DNA of 58,371 nt from assembly GCF_016876135.2 (NCBI RefSeq), contig NZ_JACAOD020000002.1:1-58371 (forward strand). Reading direction: 5' to 3'. The stretch is from Candidatus Phytoplasma meliae (lineage in GTDB: Bacteria; Bacillota_I; Bacilli_A; Acholeplasmatales; Acholeplasmataceae). The position numbers were made by a program, and so were the translations under genes. Below, piece by piece: positions 16,846-23,768 of the stretch (position 1 is the first letter of the stretch; the number at the start of each line of letters is the position of its first letter). The notes under the pieces are model-generated. The model made no database searches. It was not told where the DNA came from and saw nothing but the letters and a program-made list of their open reading frames with translations.

Positions 16846-17343
16846 TTAAAATAACTTAGCGAATAAACCTTTTTTAGTGGTTTTTTTGCGTTTAGCTTTA
16901 ACAGTACGGCGACCTTTTTTGACAGTTGGAGTTTTGCTTACTTTACTGCTTTTATTTTTTTTCTTAACACTGAAAATATACATTTTTTCTACTCCACTTT
17001 CTCTTTCTTGAGCGTATTTTTTCAATTTACTTAAAGTGTAAAAATAATCTATCGGTTCACGTTCGCCACCTTTAATATAAACACCTAATAAATCTTTTGG
17101 GGGATTTTTAATAGGCCAACGTGGAGCTTCTCCATCAGCAAAGTTAACGGAGGGAACACTATTAAACCAAATATTAACTCTAAACAGTGCATTAACATAA
17201 TGAGAAGCTTTTTCAAGGCTTTTAGCCCGAGGTTCGGAGCCATTAAAAACAATTTTTTTAATCTCGCTAGTTTTTTTAATCTCATTTGTTTTCTTTAACT
17301 CATTTGTTTTTTTAATCTCGCTTGTATTTTTAAGCTCACTCAT
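16846..17343 (-). CDS. Basic protein sharing the PxxLLxVYxxGG domain
   Basis: The 165-aa protein begins with five tandem copies of a KKTSEI/KKTNEL hexapeptide. A domain of about 95 aa follows, with IKNPPKDLLGVYIKGG and YFYTLSKLKKY; this aligns with the N-terminal domain of the 484-aa membrane protein (IKDAPEELLAVYFEGG, FFTLDDLQD). The C-terminus is very basic (about 135-165, KKGRRTVKAKRKKTTKKG), suggesting nucleic-acid or membrane binding. It has no membrane helix, so it may be the soluble partner of the larger protein. A domain duplication within one element is the simplest reading. Confidence 0.65.
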   Translation of the reverse strand: MSELKNTSEIKKTNELKKTNEIKKTSEIKKIVFNGSEPRAKSLEKASHYVNALFRVNIWFNSVPSVNFADGEAPRWPIKNPPKDLLGVYIKGGEREPIDYFYTLSKLKKYAQERESGVEKMYIFSVKKKNKSSKVSKTPTVKKGRRTVKAKRKKTTKKGLFAKLF

Positions 17344-17771
17344 GTTTATTTCTCCTTATCTTGTAATTTTAATTTTTAATCTTTAAAACAAATTAGATAT
17401 ATTAATTTGTTTTTGAGAGGGTTTAAAAAATGAGATATCAAACAAATTCAAATGCCAAATAATAAACATATTTAATTAAATTAAACCCTCTCAAAAAGAA
17501 ACTACATAGTTGATTCTTAAAAGGGCCTTGAATTGAATGGATGAGGGATTAACCCTTTATTATTTGCGAAACGAGGATTAAACAAATAATAATTTTACCG
17601 CATCCAATTCAAAGGGTAGTTGTTATTTGCAACTAATTTTTGATAACTAGTAATTTTTTTAACGAGGTTTGACTACTATTTCCTTATTCCTCAAGGTAAT
17701 AAGTCAGTCATGAAATTATTTAATTGTCTAAAATCGTTCTTATTTCTTTTTACTCAATTATTTTTTTGAGT
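17344..17771. other. Intergenic region with long inverted repeats
   Basis: A perfect 17-bp inverted repeat, TTTTTGAGAGGGTTTAA, lies at 17410-17426/17481-17497. A nested structure at 17526-17543/17601-17615 (with a 3-nt bulge) encloses the perfect TTATTATTTG/CAAATAATAA pair (17557-17566/17583-17592). A small AGTTG/CAACT hairpin is at 17618-17634. No convincing gene is present. This may be a structured leader for the 165-aa gene, or an origin-type region. Confidence 0.5.
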
Positions 17772-17781
17772 TTACCACAAA

Positions 17782-18144
17782 TTATTTAGATTTGTGGTAA
17801 TCTTCAACAGAAGCTTTAACAGATTTGATATAACCTTTGATTTCAGCTTTTTTCGTATCAGATGCTTTTTTAGCTGTTTCAAGTTTGGTTTTTTCTGTTG
17901 GGTTTTGTTCTTTGGCGATTTGCTCGGCAAGATATTTGCCGTATACATCTTCTTTGACATAGTCAACTTCATATGAACGGACAACTTGTGCTTCGCTTAC
18001 TTCTTTTGCGGCAGTTTTGTTTTGCCAAAAAAAGTGTTTATTCAATCCTTTATCCAAAAGGCCATCAACAGTATAAATTAAAGCAAATAAACAAACAAAG
18101 AATACAACCCAGCCCATTAAATAACGTCTCACTTGATTATTCAT
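17782..18144 (-). CDS. Small protein with N-terminal signal/anchor helix
   Basis: In this 120-aa protein the basic start MNNQVRRYLMGW leads to a hydrophobic helix (about 11-28, WVVFFVCLFALIYTVDGLL), then a Lys/Glu/Ala-rich, mostly helical region ending VKASVEDYHKSK. It has a higher share of Ala and Val than its neighbours. It is probably exported and tethered. An RBS-like AAAGGAGTGATG precedes the start. Family unknown. Confidence 0.65.
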   Translation of the reverse strand: MNNQVRRYLMGWVVFFVCLFALIYTVDGLLDKGLNKHFFWQNKTAAKEVSEAQVVRSYEVDYVKEDVYGKYLAEQIAKEQNPTEKTKLETAKKASDTKKAEIKGYIKSVKASVEDYHKSK

Positions 18145-18314
18145 ATTTTCATCACTCCTTTATAATTTTTCTTGCCAGTTTACCTTTAAGGCTTTGAAAG
18201 GAGCAAATATAGCAATAATAACAATAAAAATATTAATTGCTTTCAAAGCTATAAAACGACTTAACAAATTGGGTCGTATTTAATATAATAAAAATTAAAA
18301 GAATATCAAAAATA

Positions 18315-18659
18315 TTAATTTTGCCATTTTTGCTTCATATCTTGCAACCAAAGTGGGCCGTTTACATTTTGTAGTTCTTTTGATTCTTTCACAAATAATA
18401 TTTTTTGTTCTTCATCAAAGTTATAATCTTTGTCAAGTTTAGGGGCGATTTTAATTGTGAAGGGAGGTTGTTTGATTTCTTCTAACATATTTTTTAATTT
18501 TGATATTAATTTAGGATTTAAATATAATATTTTTAAACCGCGATTATAATTGGTAGGTGATTCAAGATTATTATTTTTTTTATTAAAAATTATTATTTTA
18601 AAAGAATTATCAATTTGTAATTGTTTGATGATTTGGCTTAAATTAAAAATTCTATTCAT
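18315..18659 (-). CDS. Hypothetical protein (114 aa)
   Basis: The protein is soluble, Lys/Asn/Ile-rich, with no membrane helix. Mixed alpha/beta composition (FKIIIFNKKN, LKILYLNPKLI, PFTIKIAPKLDKDYNF) suggests a folded domain. It follows the DUF2963-like gene at 14-bp spacing, apparently within one operon. No family recognised. Confidence 0.55.
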   Translation of the reverse strand: MNRIFNLSQIIKQLQIDNSFKIIIFNKKNNNLESPTNYNRGLKILYLNPKLISKLKNMLEEIKQPPFTIKIAPKLDKDYNFDEEQKILFVKESKELQNVNGPLWLQDMKQKWQN

Positions 18660-18672
18660 TTGTATTCCCTCT

Positions 18673-19131
18673 TTATTTTTCTACTAAATCATATTCCTTA
18701 ATATGGTTAATGGTTTTGCCGTCTAATTGATAATAAGTGGTTTTTCTTTTGTTTGTTTTGAGGTTGAATTCGTTAACATGATCAATATTGCCATTATCAT
18801 AATAAAAAGTGGTTTTAATTGCACGACCTGTTTGAGGGTTGTAATTAGTAATATATTTAATATTATGATTATTTTTTTTATAACCAATTTTTTTAATTTT
18901 CTTTTGTGTTTTAAGGTCAAATTCCTTAATACAATCAATGGTGCCATCATTATAATAAAAAGTGGTTTTAATTGCACGACCTGTTTTAAGGTCGTATTCA
19001 GTAGTATAACTAAGAGAGCCATCATTTTGTTTATAATAATGATTTTTAATTTTCTTATTGGTTTTAGGGTCATATTCACTAACTAATATGCTACCATTAT
19101 TACCATAAAACTTTTTTTTATTTGTTGTCAT
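18673..19131 (-). CDS. DUF2963-like tandem-repeat protein A
   Basis: The 152-aa protein is built of about six 20-22 residue units of the form I-K-x-[FY]-[DN]-x-K-T-G-R-x-I-K-T-T-F-Y-Y-x-[DN]-G-T-I. This matches the DUF2963-type beta-hairpin repeats widespread in phytoplasmas. Two units are almost identical in DNA (about 18780-18830 and 18940-18990). There is no signal peptide. A larger paralogue lies at 20057-20596. Molecular function unknown. Confidence 0.75.
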   Translation of the reverse strand: MTTNKKKFYGNNGSILVSEYDPKTNKKIKNHYYKQNDGSLSYTTEYDLKTGRAIKTTFYYNDGTIDCIKEFDLKTQKKIKKIGYKKNNHNIKYITNYNPQTGRAIKTTFYYDNGNIDHVNEFNLKTNKRKTTYYQLDGKTINHIKEYDLVEK

Positions 19132-19152
19132 CTTATTTGCCTTCCTATTAAT

Positions 19153-19194
19153 CTATATTATTCGTTCTTTGTTTTTAAGATAATATTCTTTCAT
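19153..19194 (-). CDS. 13-codon relic of the KNKERxKEYYLKN repeat protein
   Basis: After a good AGGAG and an ATG at 19194 the strand reads MKEYYLKNKERII then stop. This matches the repeat unit of the upstream 266-aa gene. It is probably a truncated gene copy, or less likely a leader peptide. Confidence 0.35.
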   Translation of the reverse strand: MKEYYLKNKERII

Positions 19195-19217
19195 ATTTAA
19201 TAACTCCTATTGATCTT

Positions 19218-20018
19218 TTATAATAAATCTCTTAATCCTGCAATTATTTTCTTTTTGCGATATGAACTAACAAAACAATTTTTTTCGATTAAATCACAAA
19301 CATTTATAATTAATATTTCTTTTGCAAAAGGATTTAATTTTGGTGATATTTCTACATCTCTTAATTCCGCAATTATTTTCTTTTTGCGATATGAACTAAC
19401 CAAACAATTTTTTTCGATTAAATCACAAACATTTATAATTAATTTTTCTTTTGCAAAATGTTCTTTTTGATATTCTTTTGCTTGCTTTATCAGCCTATCT
19501 TTGTTTTTAGCCCTATATTCTTGTCTTTGTTTTCTTATGATATCTCGGTTTTTAAGGTCATATTTTCTTTGATATTCTTTTATGCGATCTTTGTTTTTAG
19601 CCCTATATTCTTTTGCTTGCTTTATCAGCCTATCTTTGTTTTTAGCTCTATATTCTTGTTTTCGCTTTCTTATGATATCTCGGTTTTTAAGGTAATATTC
19701 TTGTTTTTGCTTTCTTATGATATCTCGGTTTTTAAGGTTATATTTTCTTTGATATTCTTTTAGTCTCTCTTTGTTTTTAGCTTTATATTCTTTTACTTGT
19801 TTTATCAGCCTATCTTTGTTTTTAAGGTAATATTCTTTTAGTCTCTCTTTGTTTTTAAGGTAATGTTCTTGTTTTTGCTTTCTTATGATATCTCGGTTTT
19901 TAAGGTAATATTCTTTTAGTCTCTCTTTGTTTTTAGCCCTATATTCTTTTATGCGATCTTTGTTTTTAAGATAATATTTTTTATAATATTCTTTTATTCG
20001 ATCTTTTTTATTTATCAT
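19218..20018 (-). CDS. Lys/Arg-rich repeat protein (KNKDRIKEYxxKYxLKNRDIIRKQ)
   Basis: I start at ATG 20018 (MINKKDRIKEY); a TTG at 20030 is in frame but has no better RBS. Of 266 aa, residues 1-190 are about 14 near-identical units, A/L-KN-[KR]-[DE]-[RI]-[LI]-[KI]-[ER], predicted to form one long charged helix. The last 80 residues hold two near-identical copies of a 35-aa unit (KLIINVCDLIEKNCLVSSYRKK), whose DNA is duplicated at 19225-19320/19350-19450. This resembles Lys-rich DNA-binding helices seen in other mollicute or viral repeat proteins; function unknown. Confidence 0.7.
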   Translation of the reverse strand: MINKKDRIKEYYKKYYLKNKDRIKEYRAKNKERLKEYYLKNRDIIRKQKQEHYLKNKERLKEYYLKNKDRLIKQVKEYKAKNKERLKEYQRKYNLKNRDIIRKQKQEYYLKNRDIIRKRKQEYRAKNKDRLIKQAKEYRAKNKDRIKEYQRKYDLKNRDIIRKQRQEYRAKNKDRLIKQAKEYQKEHFAKEKLIINVCDLIEKNCLVSSYRKKKIIAELRDVEISPKLNPFAKEILIINVCDLIEKNCFVSSYRKKKIIAGLRDLL

Positions 20019-20056
20019 TATTTTACCCAATCAATTCATATTACTTTAAATGCGTT

Positions 20057-20596
20057 TTAAAGGGTGTTGGTGGTTTTGATTGTTGGTGTTTTTTTGTCGT
20101 TGGATTCTTCAATTATGCCATCTTGATTGTATTTTGTGTATTTGGTCGGTTTGTTGGTTTTTGGATTGTTTTCTTCAATGAAACCGATTGTACCATTTTT
20201 GTAGTAAAATGTTCTTTTGGTTTTGGCTCCATTTTGGTTGTATTCGACGATGAAATGAATTGCACCACATTTGTAGTAATTAGTTGATTTAATAAGTTTT
20301 TCGTTTTGGTTGTATTCATCAATGTAGTGGATTACGCCATTTTGGTTGTATTCGGTGATGTAGTCGATTGTGCCACCTTGGTTGTAAATTGTTTCTTTGG
20401 TTAATTGGTCATTTTGGTCGTATTCGTATTCGATGATAGAGTGTACCGTACCGTCTTCGTGGTAGTATGTTTCTTTGGTTTCGGTTCCGTTTTGGTTGTA
20501 TTCGATGGTAGAGTGAACCGTGCCGCCTTTGTTGTAATTTGTGAGTTTGGTTAATTGGTTGTTTTTGTTGTATTCTTTTTTTGGCTCGTTTATCAT
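20057..20596 (-). CDS. DUF2963-like tandem-repeat protein B
   Basis: The 179-aa protein starts behind AAAGGAGAACTAAAA. It consists of about eight units of [LT]-TK-x-T-x-Y-[NH]-x-[GD]-G-T-[IV]-x-[SF]-I-x-E-Y-[ND]-Q-N-G, as in DUF2963 proteins, then a Thr/Asn/Lys-rich tail. It has no membrane segment. The 3' end abuts a palindrome half-site (gcgttttaaaggg, near 20051). Like its paralogue at 18673 it belongs to the element's central gene block. Confidence 0.75.
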   Translation of the reverse strand: MINEPKKEYNKNNQLTKLTNYNKGGTVHSTIEYNQNGTETKETYYHEDGTVHSIIEYEYDQNDQLTKETIYNQGGTIDYITEYNQNGVIHYIDEYNQNEKLIKSTNYYKCGAIHFIVEYNQNGAKTKRTFYYKNGTIGFIEENNPKTNKPTKYTKYNQDGIIEESNDKKTPTIKTTNTL

Positions 20597-20670
20597 TTTT
20601 AGTTCTCCTTTGGATTTGGAATTTGTTGTTGGTTTGTGATTTGTTGTTGGTTTTATATGTTTATATGCTT

Positions 20671-21285
20671 TTAGGGTTTTAAAAGTTCATCCAAAATTAA
20701 AAAGTGGTTTGGGTTTTCCTTGTCTTCGTCTTTTAACCTTTGCCAGTCTAATATCTTTTTCATTCCTAAATCTCGTCTAAGTATATAAAAACCTGTCAAA
20801 GCGCCTTCCACACTATCATCCAACGACGCTCTAAAAAGTTCCTCCCCTATTTCGTTTTTTTTATCATAATAAGCTATATATTCTAAAAAAGAATATAAAC
20901 GCCCCGTCTTTGTTTCAATCAAACAAAAAGCTTGAATATATTTTTTATTTATATTATAGGAGCCAAAAGGTTTGTGTTTCATAATGTTTGGGCTTACTCC
21001 ATATTCATAGAGTTGAAATTTACGTTTCTCACCGCTTTTCGCAACATATTCTATTTCCCTCCATATAGAAGCTCTTTTTTCTTTTCTTGCTGTTTCAAAA
21101 TAGGGGTGAAGTTTGCGTTTCTCTTCTTTCGTAAATTCATTATCTTCTACCATTATAAAAACCCTTTTTTCTTTAATCGCTGTTTCAAAATCTTTATAAA
21201 ACTGCTCTGAGTCTTTTTTAGTTTTCACTTTTAAAGCTTCTTGTTCCATATGGTTAAAAAACGATTTCACCTTTTCTAAATTCAT
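20671..21285 (-). CDS. Hypothetical soluble protein (204 aa)
   Basis: The ATG at 21285 is preferred; the GTG at 21297 lies before the AGGGG that would serve as RBS. The protein has a repeated motif, [DH]-x-Y-F-E-T-A-R/I-K-E-K-R (FETAIKEKRVFI and FETARKEKRASI, about 30-75), then a mixed region with KFQLYEYGVSPN and GRLYSFLEYIAYYDKK, ending in acidic helices. No family recognised. The composition is that of a normal folded protein, unlike the repeat genes around it. Confidence 0.65.
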   Translation of the reverse strand: MNLEKVKSFFNHMEQEALKVKTKKDSEQFYKDFETAIKEKRVFIMVEDNEFTKEEKRKLHPYFETARKEKRASIWREIEYVAKSGEKRKFQLYEYGVSPNIMKHKPFGSYNINKKYIQAFCLIETKTGRLYSFLEYIAYYDKKNEIGEELFRASLDDSVEGALTGFYILRRDLGMKKILDWQRLKDEDKENPNHFLILDELLKP

Positions 21286-21323
21286 TTTTCCCCTCACTTA
21301 TTACTGTTTATTTAATAAAGTAT

Positions 21324-21614
21324 TTAATGTTCCATTTTTTTTAAGTATTTTTGGATAAAATCTTGATTTTTTAATTTAAATATTTTCTTGATAATTCGAC
21401 TTTGGATTTTTAATTTTTCAATATTTGTAGCTTTTATTTTTTCTTTGATGGTTGTTTGTTCTATTAAACATTCAACTTTGTTTAATTGTTGTTTTGATGT
21501 TTCTTGTTTTTGTGTTAGTTTTTTTCGTTGGTTGATTAAAATTACTATTTCAGATAAAGTGTTTATTTCGAATAAAAGCTCTTTTTCAGTAAGTTTTTGT
21601 TTTGTTGTTTTCAT
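21324..21614 (-). CDS. Short coiled-coil protein related to the 144-aa gene upstream
   Basis: The 96-aa protein starts behind AGGAG. The start, MKTTKQKLTEKELLFEINTL, parallels the start of the protein at 22564-22998 (NKMSKKQLLLEIAVL). The rest is a charged coiled coil. Relics of the same family appear near 30000. It is probably a structural or partner protein of the element; function unknown. Confidence 0.6.
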   Translation of the reverse strand: MKTTKQKLTEKELLFEINTLSEIVILINQRKKLTQKQETSKQQLNKVECLIEQTTIKEKIKATNIEKLKIQSRIIKKIFKLKNQDFIQKYLKKMEH

Positions 21615-21696
21615 TTTTTTTGTTTTTGTTCTCCTATTTGTTTTTATTATTTACTAACAGTTAAAGGATAAAAACCCTTTAACTATTTAAAATGTG

Positions 21697-22524
21697 TTAG
21701 TGTGTTTGTTGTTGGTTAAATTGGCTTGACTCTTCGGCAGTAGAAAAATTATAGAAATAATCGGTGTAATCATCACTTGCAAAATCAGCCTCACTAAATG
21801 ATTGAATCGAATCATTAGTTAATTTAAAATCAGCATCTGAAATCATGCGATAAAAATTATGTAATTGCATAAATTCTTTTACACGGGAGTTATTCCCTAA
21901 ACGGTCGGGATGACGGGCTACCATAGCTTTTTTAGTTATTTTGATTAAATCAGATAATTGAATGTTTGTTAATTCTTTCATGTTTAAGTTTAAATATTTT
22001 AATATTTGGTTAAGTTCGTTTGATGGTTCGGTGGGTTTTGTTCCAATTGCTTTGATTATTGGAGTAACTAAACAATGTTCCAAAATTATCGAACAATCAA
22101 CACCACAAGAGCTAACGCCTTGGCGTAAAATACTCATAAATTCTATAACACCATCTTTTTTTAAATAAGTTATAAAAAAATCTTTTAAAGCAAGGTAACG
22201 ATTTAAGGTGCCATATAAATTTAAAATATTTTTTAATTTAACTAAACTCTTTTCAAAAAAATTAGCTCGTGAACGCATTGATGCTTTAAAAAATAAATCG
22301 TTGGATTTATCGCCAAATATTATTTCATAATATGTATAAATTTTATCTTGGAGGGTTTGGGGTAAAACTTTATTCTTTCGACATAAAAAATTATTTATGT
22401 CCTGGTAAAAATAACTTAAAGGGATTTGGCGAGGTGATACAAAACTAACACTGCCTTTTTTTACTTCTTTCATAGTGTTAAATTTACTTCTTTTTACATC
22501 TGTATTAGTTTTTATTAATTTCAT
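21697..22524 (-). CDS. Protein with C-terminal J-domain
   Basis: The 275-aa protein is preceded by GAGGAATAAAAA. Residues about 175-232 form a DnaJ-like unit: helix (LIKITKKAMVA), the HPD motif at about 205-207 (ARHPDRLGNN), and a third helix (VKEFMQLHNFYRMISD). HPD is the Hsp70-activating signature, so the protein may recruit host DnaK to the element's replication or assembly complex, as lambda-type and plasmid systems do with DnaJ. The N-terminal 170 aa have no recognised domain. It lies three genes downstream of rep. Confidence 0.7.
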   Translation of the reverse strand: MKLIKTNTDVKRSKFNTMKEVKKGSVSFVSPRQIPLSYFYQDINNFLCRKNKVLPQTLQDKIYTYYEIIFGDKSNDLFFKASMRSRANFFEKSLVKLKNILNLYGTLNRYLALKDFFITYLKKDGVIEFMSILRQGVSSCGVDCSIILEHCLVTPIIKAIGTKPTEPSNELNQILKYLNLNMKELTNIQLSDLIKITKKAMVARHPDRLGNNSRVKEFMQLHNFYRMISDADFKLTNDSIQSFSEADFASDDYTDYFYNFSTAEESSQFNQQQTH

Positions 22525-22563
22525 TTTTTTATTCCTCGTTTCTTTTTTGAAATAACAAATAAT

Positions 22564-22998
22564 TTATAAAAGTGTTTTTTCAATTTCTAAAATCATCTTA
22601 ATATCTTTAAAAATGCTTTTATAACATCTTAAATAATGTTTGATGTCAGCAGCGTGTGCTTTCATGTTTTCATCACTTTCCTTAGATATCATTTTTAAAA
22701 AAATCCTTCCACTTGTTAACATTTGGGACCATCTACCCTCCGTTTCGCTTTCTAACATATCCATTTTTTTTACTAAAGGTTCCAGTTTGGTTAATTGTTT
22801 GTCAAATTTTTGTTCTTGTTGGAATTTTTCATATTTGTTAGCTAAAATCTCTTTTTCTAATAAAAGTTGATCTTTAGTCATTTTGCTAAATGTTGTTTTG
22901 TTAGTTGGTTTAAATTGTACTATCTTTTTACACTTGTTAGTTAAAACTGCTATTTCTAATAAAAGTTGTTTCTTACTCATTTTATTTGTTGTTTCCAT
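22564..22998 (-). CDS. Coiled-coil protein with two MSKKQLLLE-type repeats
   Basis: ATG 22998 is chosen because GAGGAATAAAAA precedes it; the frame extends to 23013 but that start includes the RBS. The 144-aa protein has two similar segments, NKMSKKQLLLEIAVLTNK and SKMTKDQLLLEKEILANK, followed by helices. The first gene after rep apart from IS debris, it begins downstream of a terminator at 23047-23075. Function unknown. Confidence 0.6.
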   Translation of the reverse strand: METTNKMSKKQLLLEIAVLTNKCKKIVQFKPTNKTTFSKMTKDQLLLEKEILANKYEKFQQEQKFDKQLTKLEPLVKKMDMLESETEGRWSQMLTSGRIFLKMISKESDENMKAHAADIKHYLRCYKSIFKDIKMILEIEKTLL

Positions 22999-23046
22999 TT
23001 TTTTATTCCTCATTTCTATTTTTTAATTCGACTTTAAAAATGAAAA

Positions 23047-23075
23047 AAGCCAAACTGTTTTTAGCAGTTTAGCTT
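23047..23075 (-). terminator. Rho-independent terminator upstream of the 144-aa gene
   Basis: AAGCCAAACTG pairs with CAGTTTAGCTT (one mismatch), and the minus strand continues with six T. It would end transcripts coming from rep and the IS relic. Confidence 0.6.
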
Positions 23076-23194
23076 ATTTTTTAAATTTAAGATTAAATGT
23101 ATGTTTTTTGTCGTTCGTTTCAGAACTTATCAAACTTAAAAATAACAAAAATTTATTTTTTTTAAAATAATGAAACAACATAAAATCGCATCCT

Positions 23195-23537
23195 TTATTT
23201 GGTGTGGTTTGTTTTTTGAAATTTAATTCTTTTTTTGTTTTTAACCAGTAATAACCAGTAATAATAAGCGCTCTGTTTAATTTGGAGAGTTTCCAAAATG
23301 GTGGTTAAATTTAATTCCTTTCGAAATTGGGAGACTAATTTAAAAACTATGAATTTGTCTATTGTTTGAATTTGGGATATTGTTTTTTGTAATAGTTGTA
23401 ATTTTGGTTGTAGGTTTTTCATTGTTTTGCCATTTGCCTTGTATTTTTGAAAAGGTCAAGTATATATTTATTAGAGATAATCTAACAAAAAGCCATTTAG
23501 CTTTTTTTGTATGATTCCACTTTTTCTCAGTCCGCAC
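23195..23537 (-). pseudogene. IS3-family transposase fragment, frameshifted
   Basis: Two overlapping frames on minus (MRTEKKWNHTKKAKWLFVRL... and ...GKWQN/KNLQPKLQLLQKT...NLTTILETLQIKQSAYYYW) read as the N-terminal part of an IS3 transposase broken by a frameshift. No DDE core remains. The YYYW part matches the relic at 2836-2925. It lies between rep and the next gene and was probably inserted into the element and later deleted. Confidence 0.6.
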
Positions 23538-23613
23538 TCATTTATTTTTTTATACCACAACATATCTTTTTCATATTACAACACAAAAAATAAAAAAATC
23601 AACACAAAACACC

Positions 23614-23649
23614 CTTAATTTTATTTAATAAAATTAAGAGTTTTTTTTT
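23614..23649 (+). terminator. Hairpin followed by T9
   Basis: CTTAATTTTATT/AATAAAATTAAG is followed by nine T on the plus strand. No plus-strand gene precedes it. It may block antisense transcription into rep. Confidence 0.4.
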
Positions 23650-23680
23650 ATAGATGATTTATTATTTTATTATTATTTCC

Positions 23681-23745
23681 CGTAAACGCCTTTAAAAGTC
23701 ATTTTAAAGCGTTTAAAGGGCCTTATAGATAATATATTATTTCCC
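23681..23745. repeat. Degenerate palindrome pair downstream of rep
   Basis: Two diverged units (gtaaacgcctttaaaag and ttaaagcgtttaaaggg) are followed by 'ccttatagataatatatta'. That tail also follows the copies at 25806 and 26957. It lies 24 bp from the rep stop codon, so rep is bracketed by these sites. Confidence 0.65.
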
Positions 23746-23768
23746 CTTTCTAAGTATTTTTAGTATTT

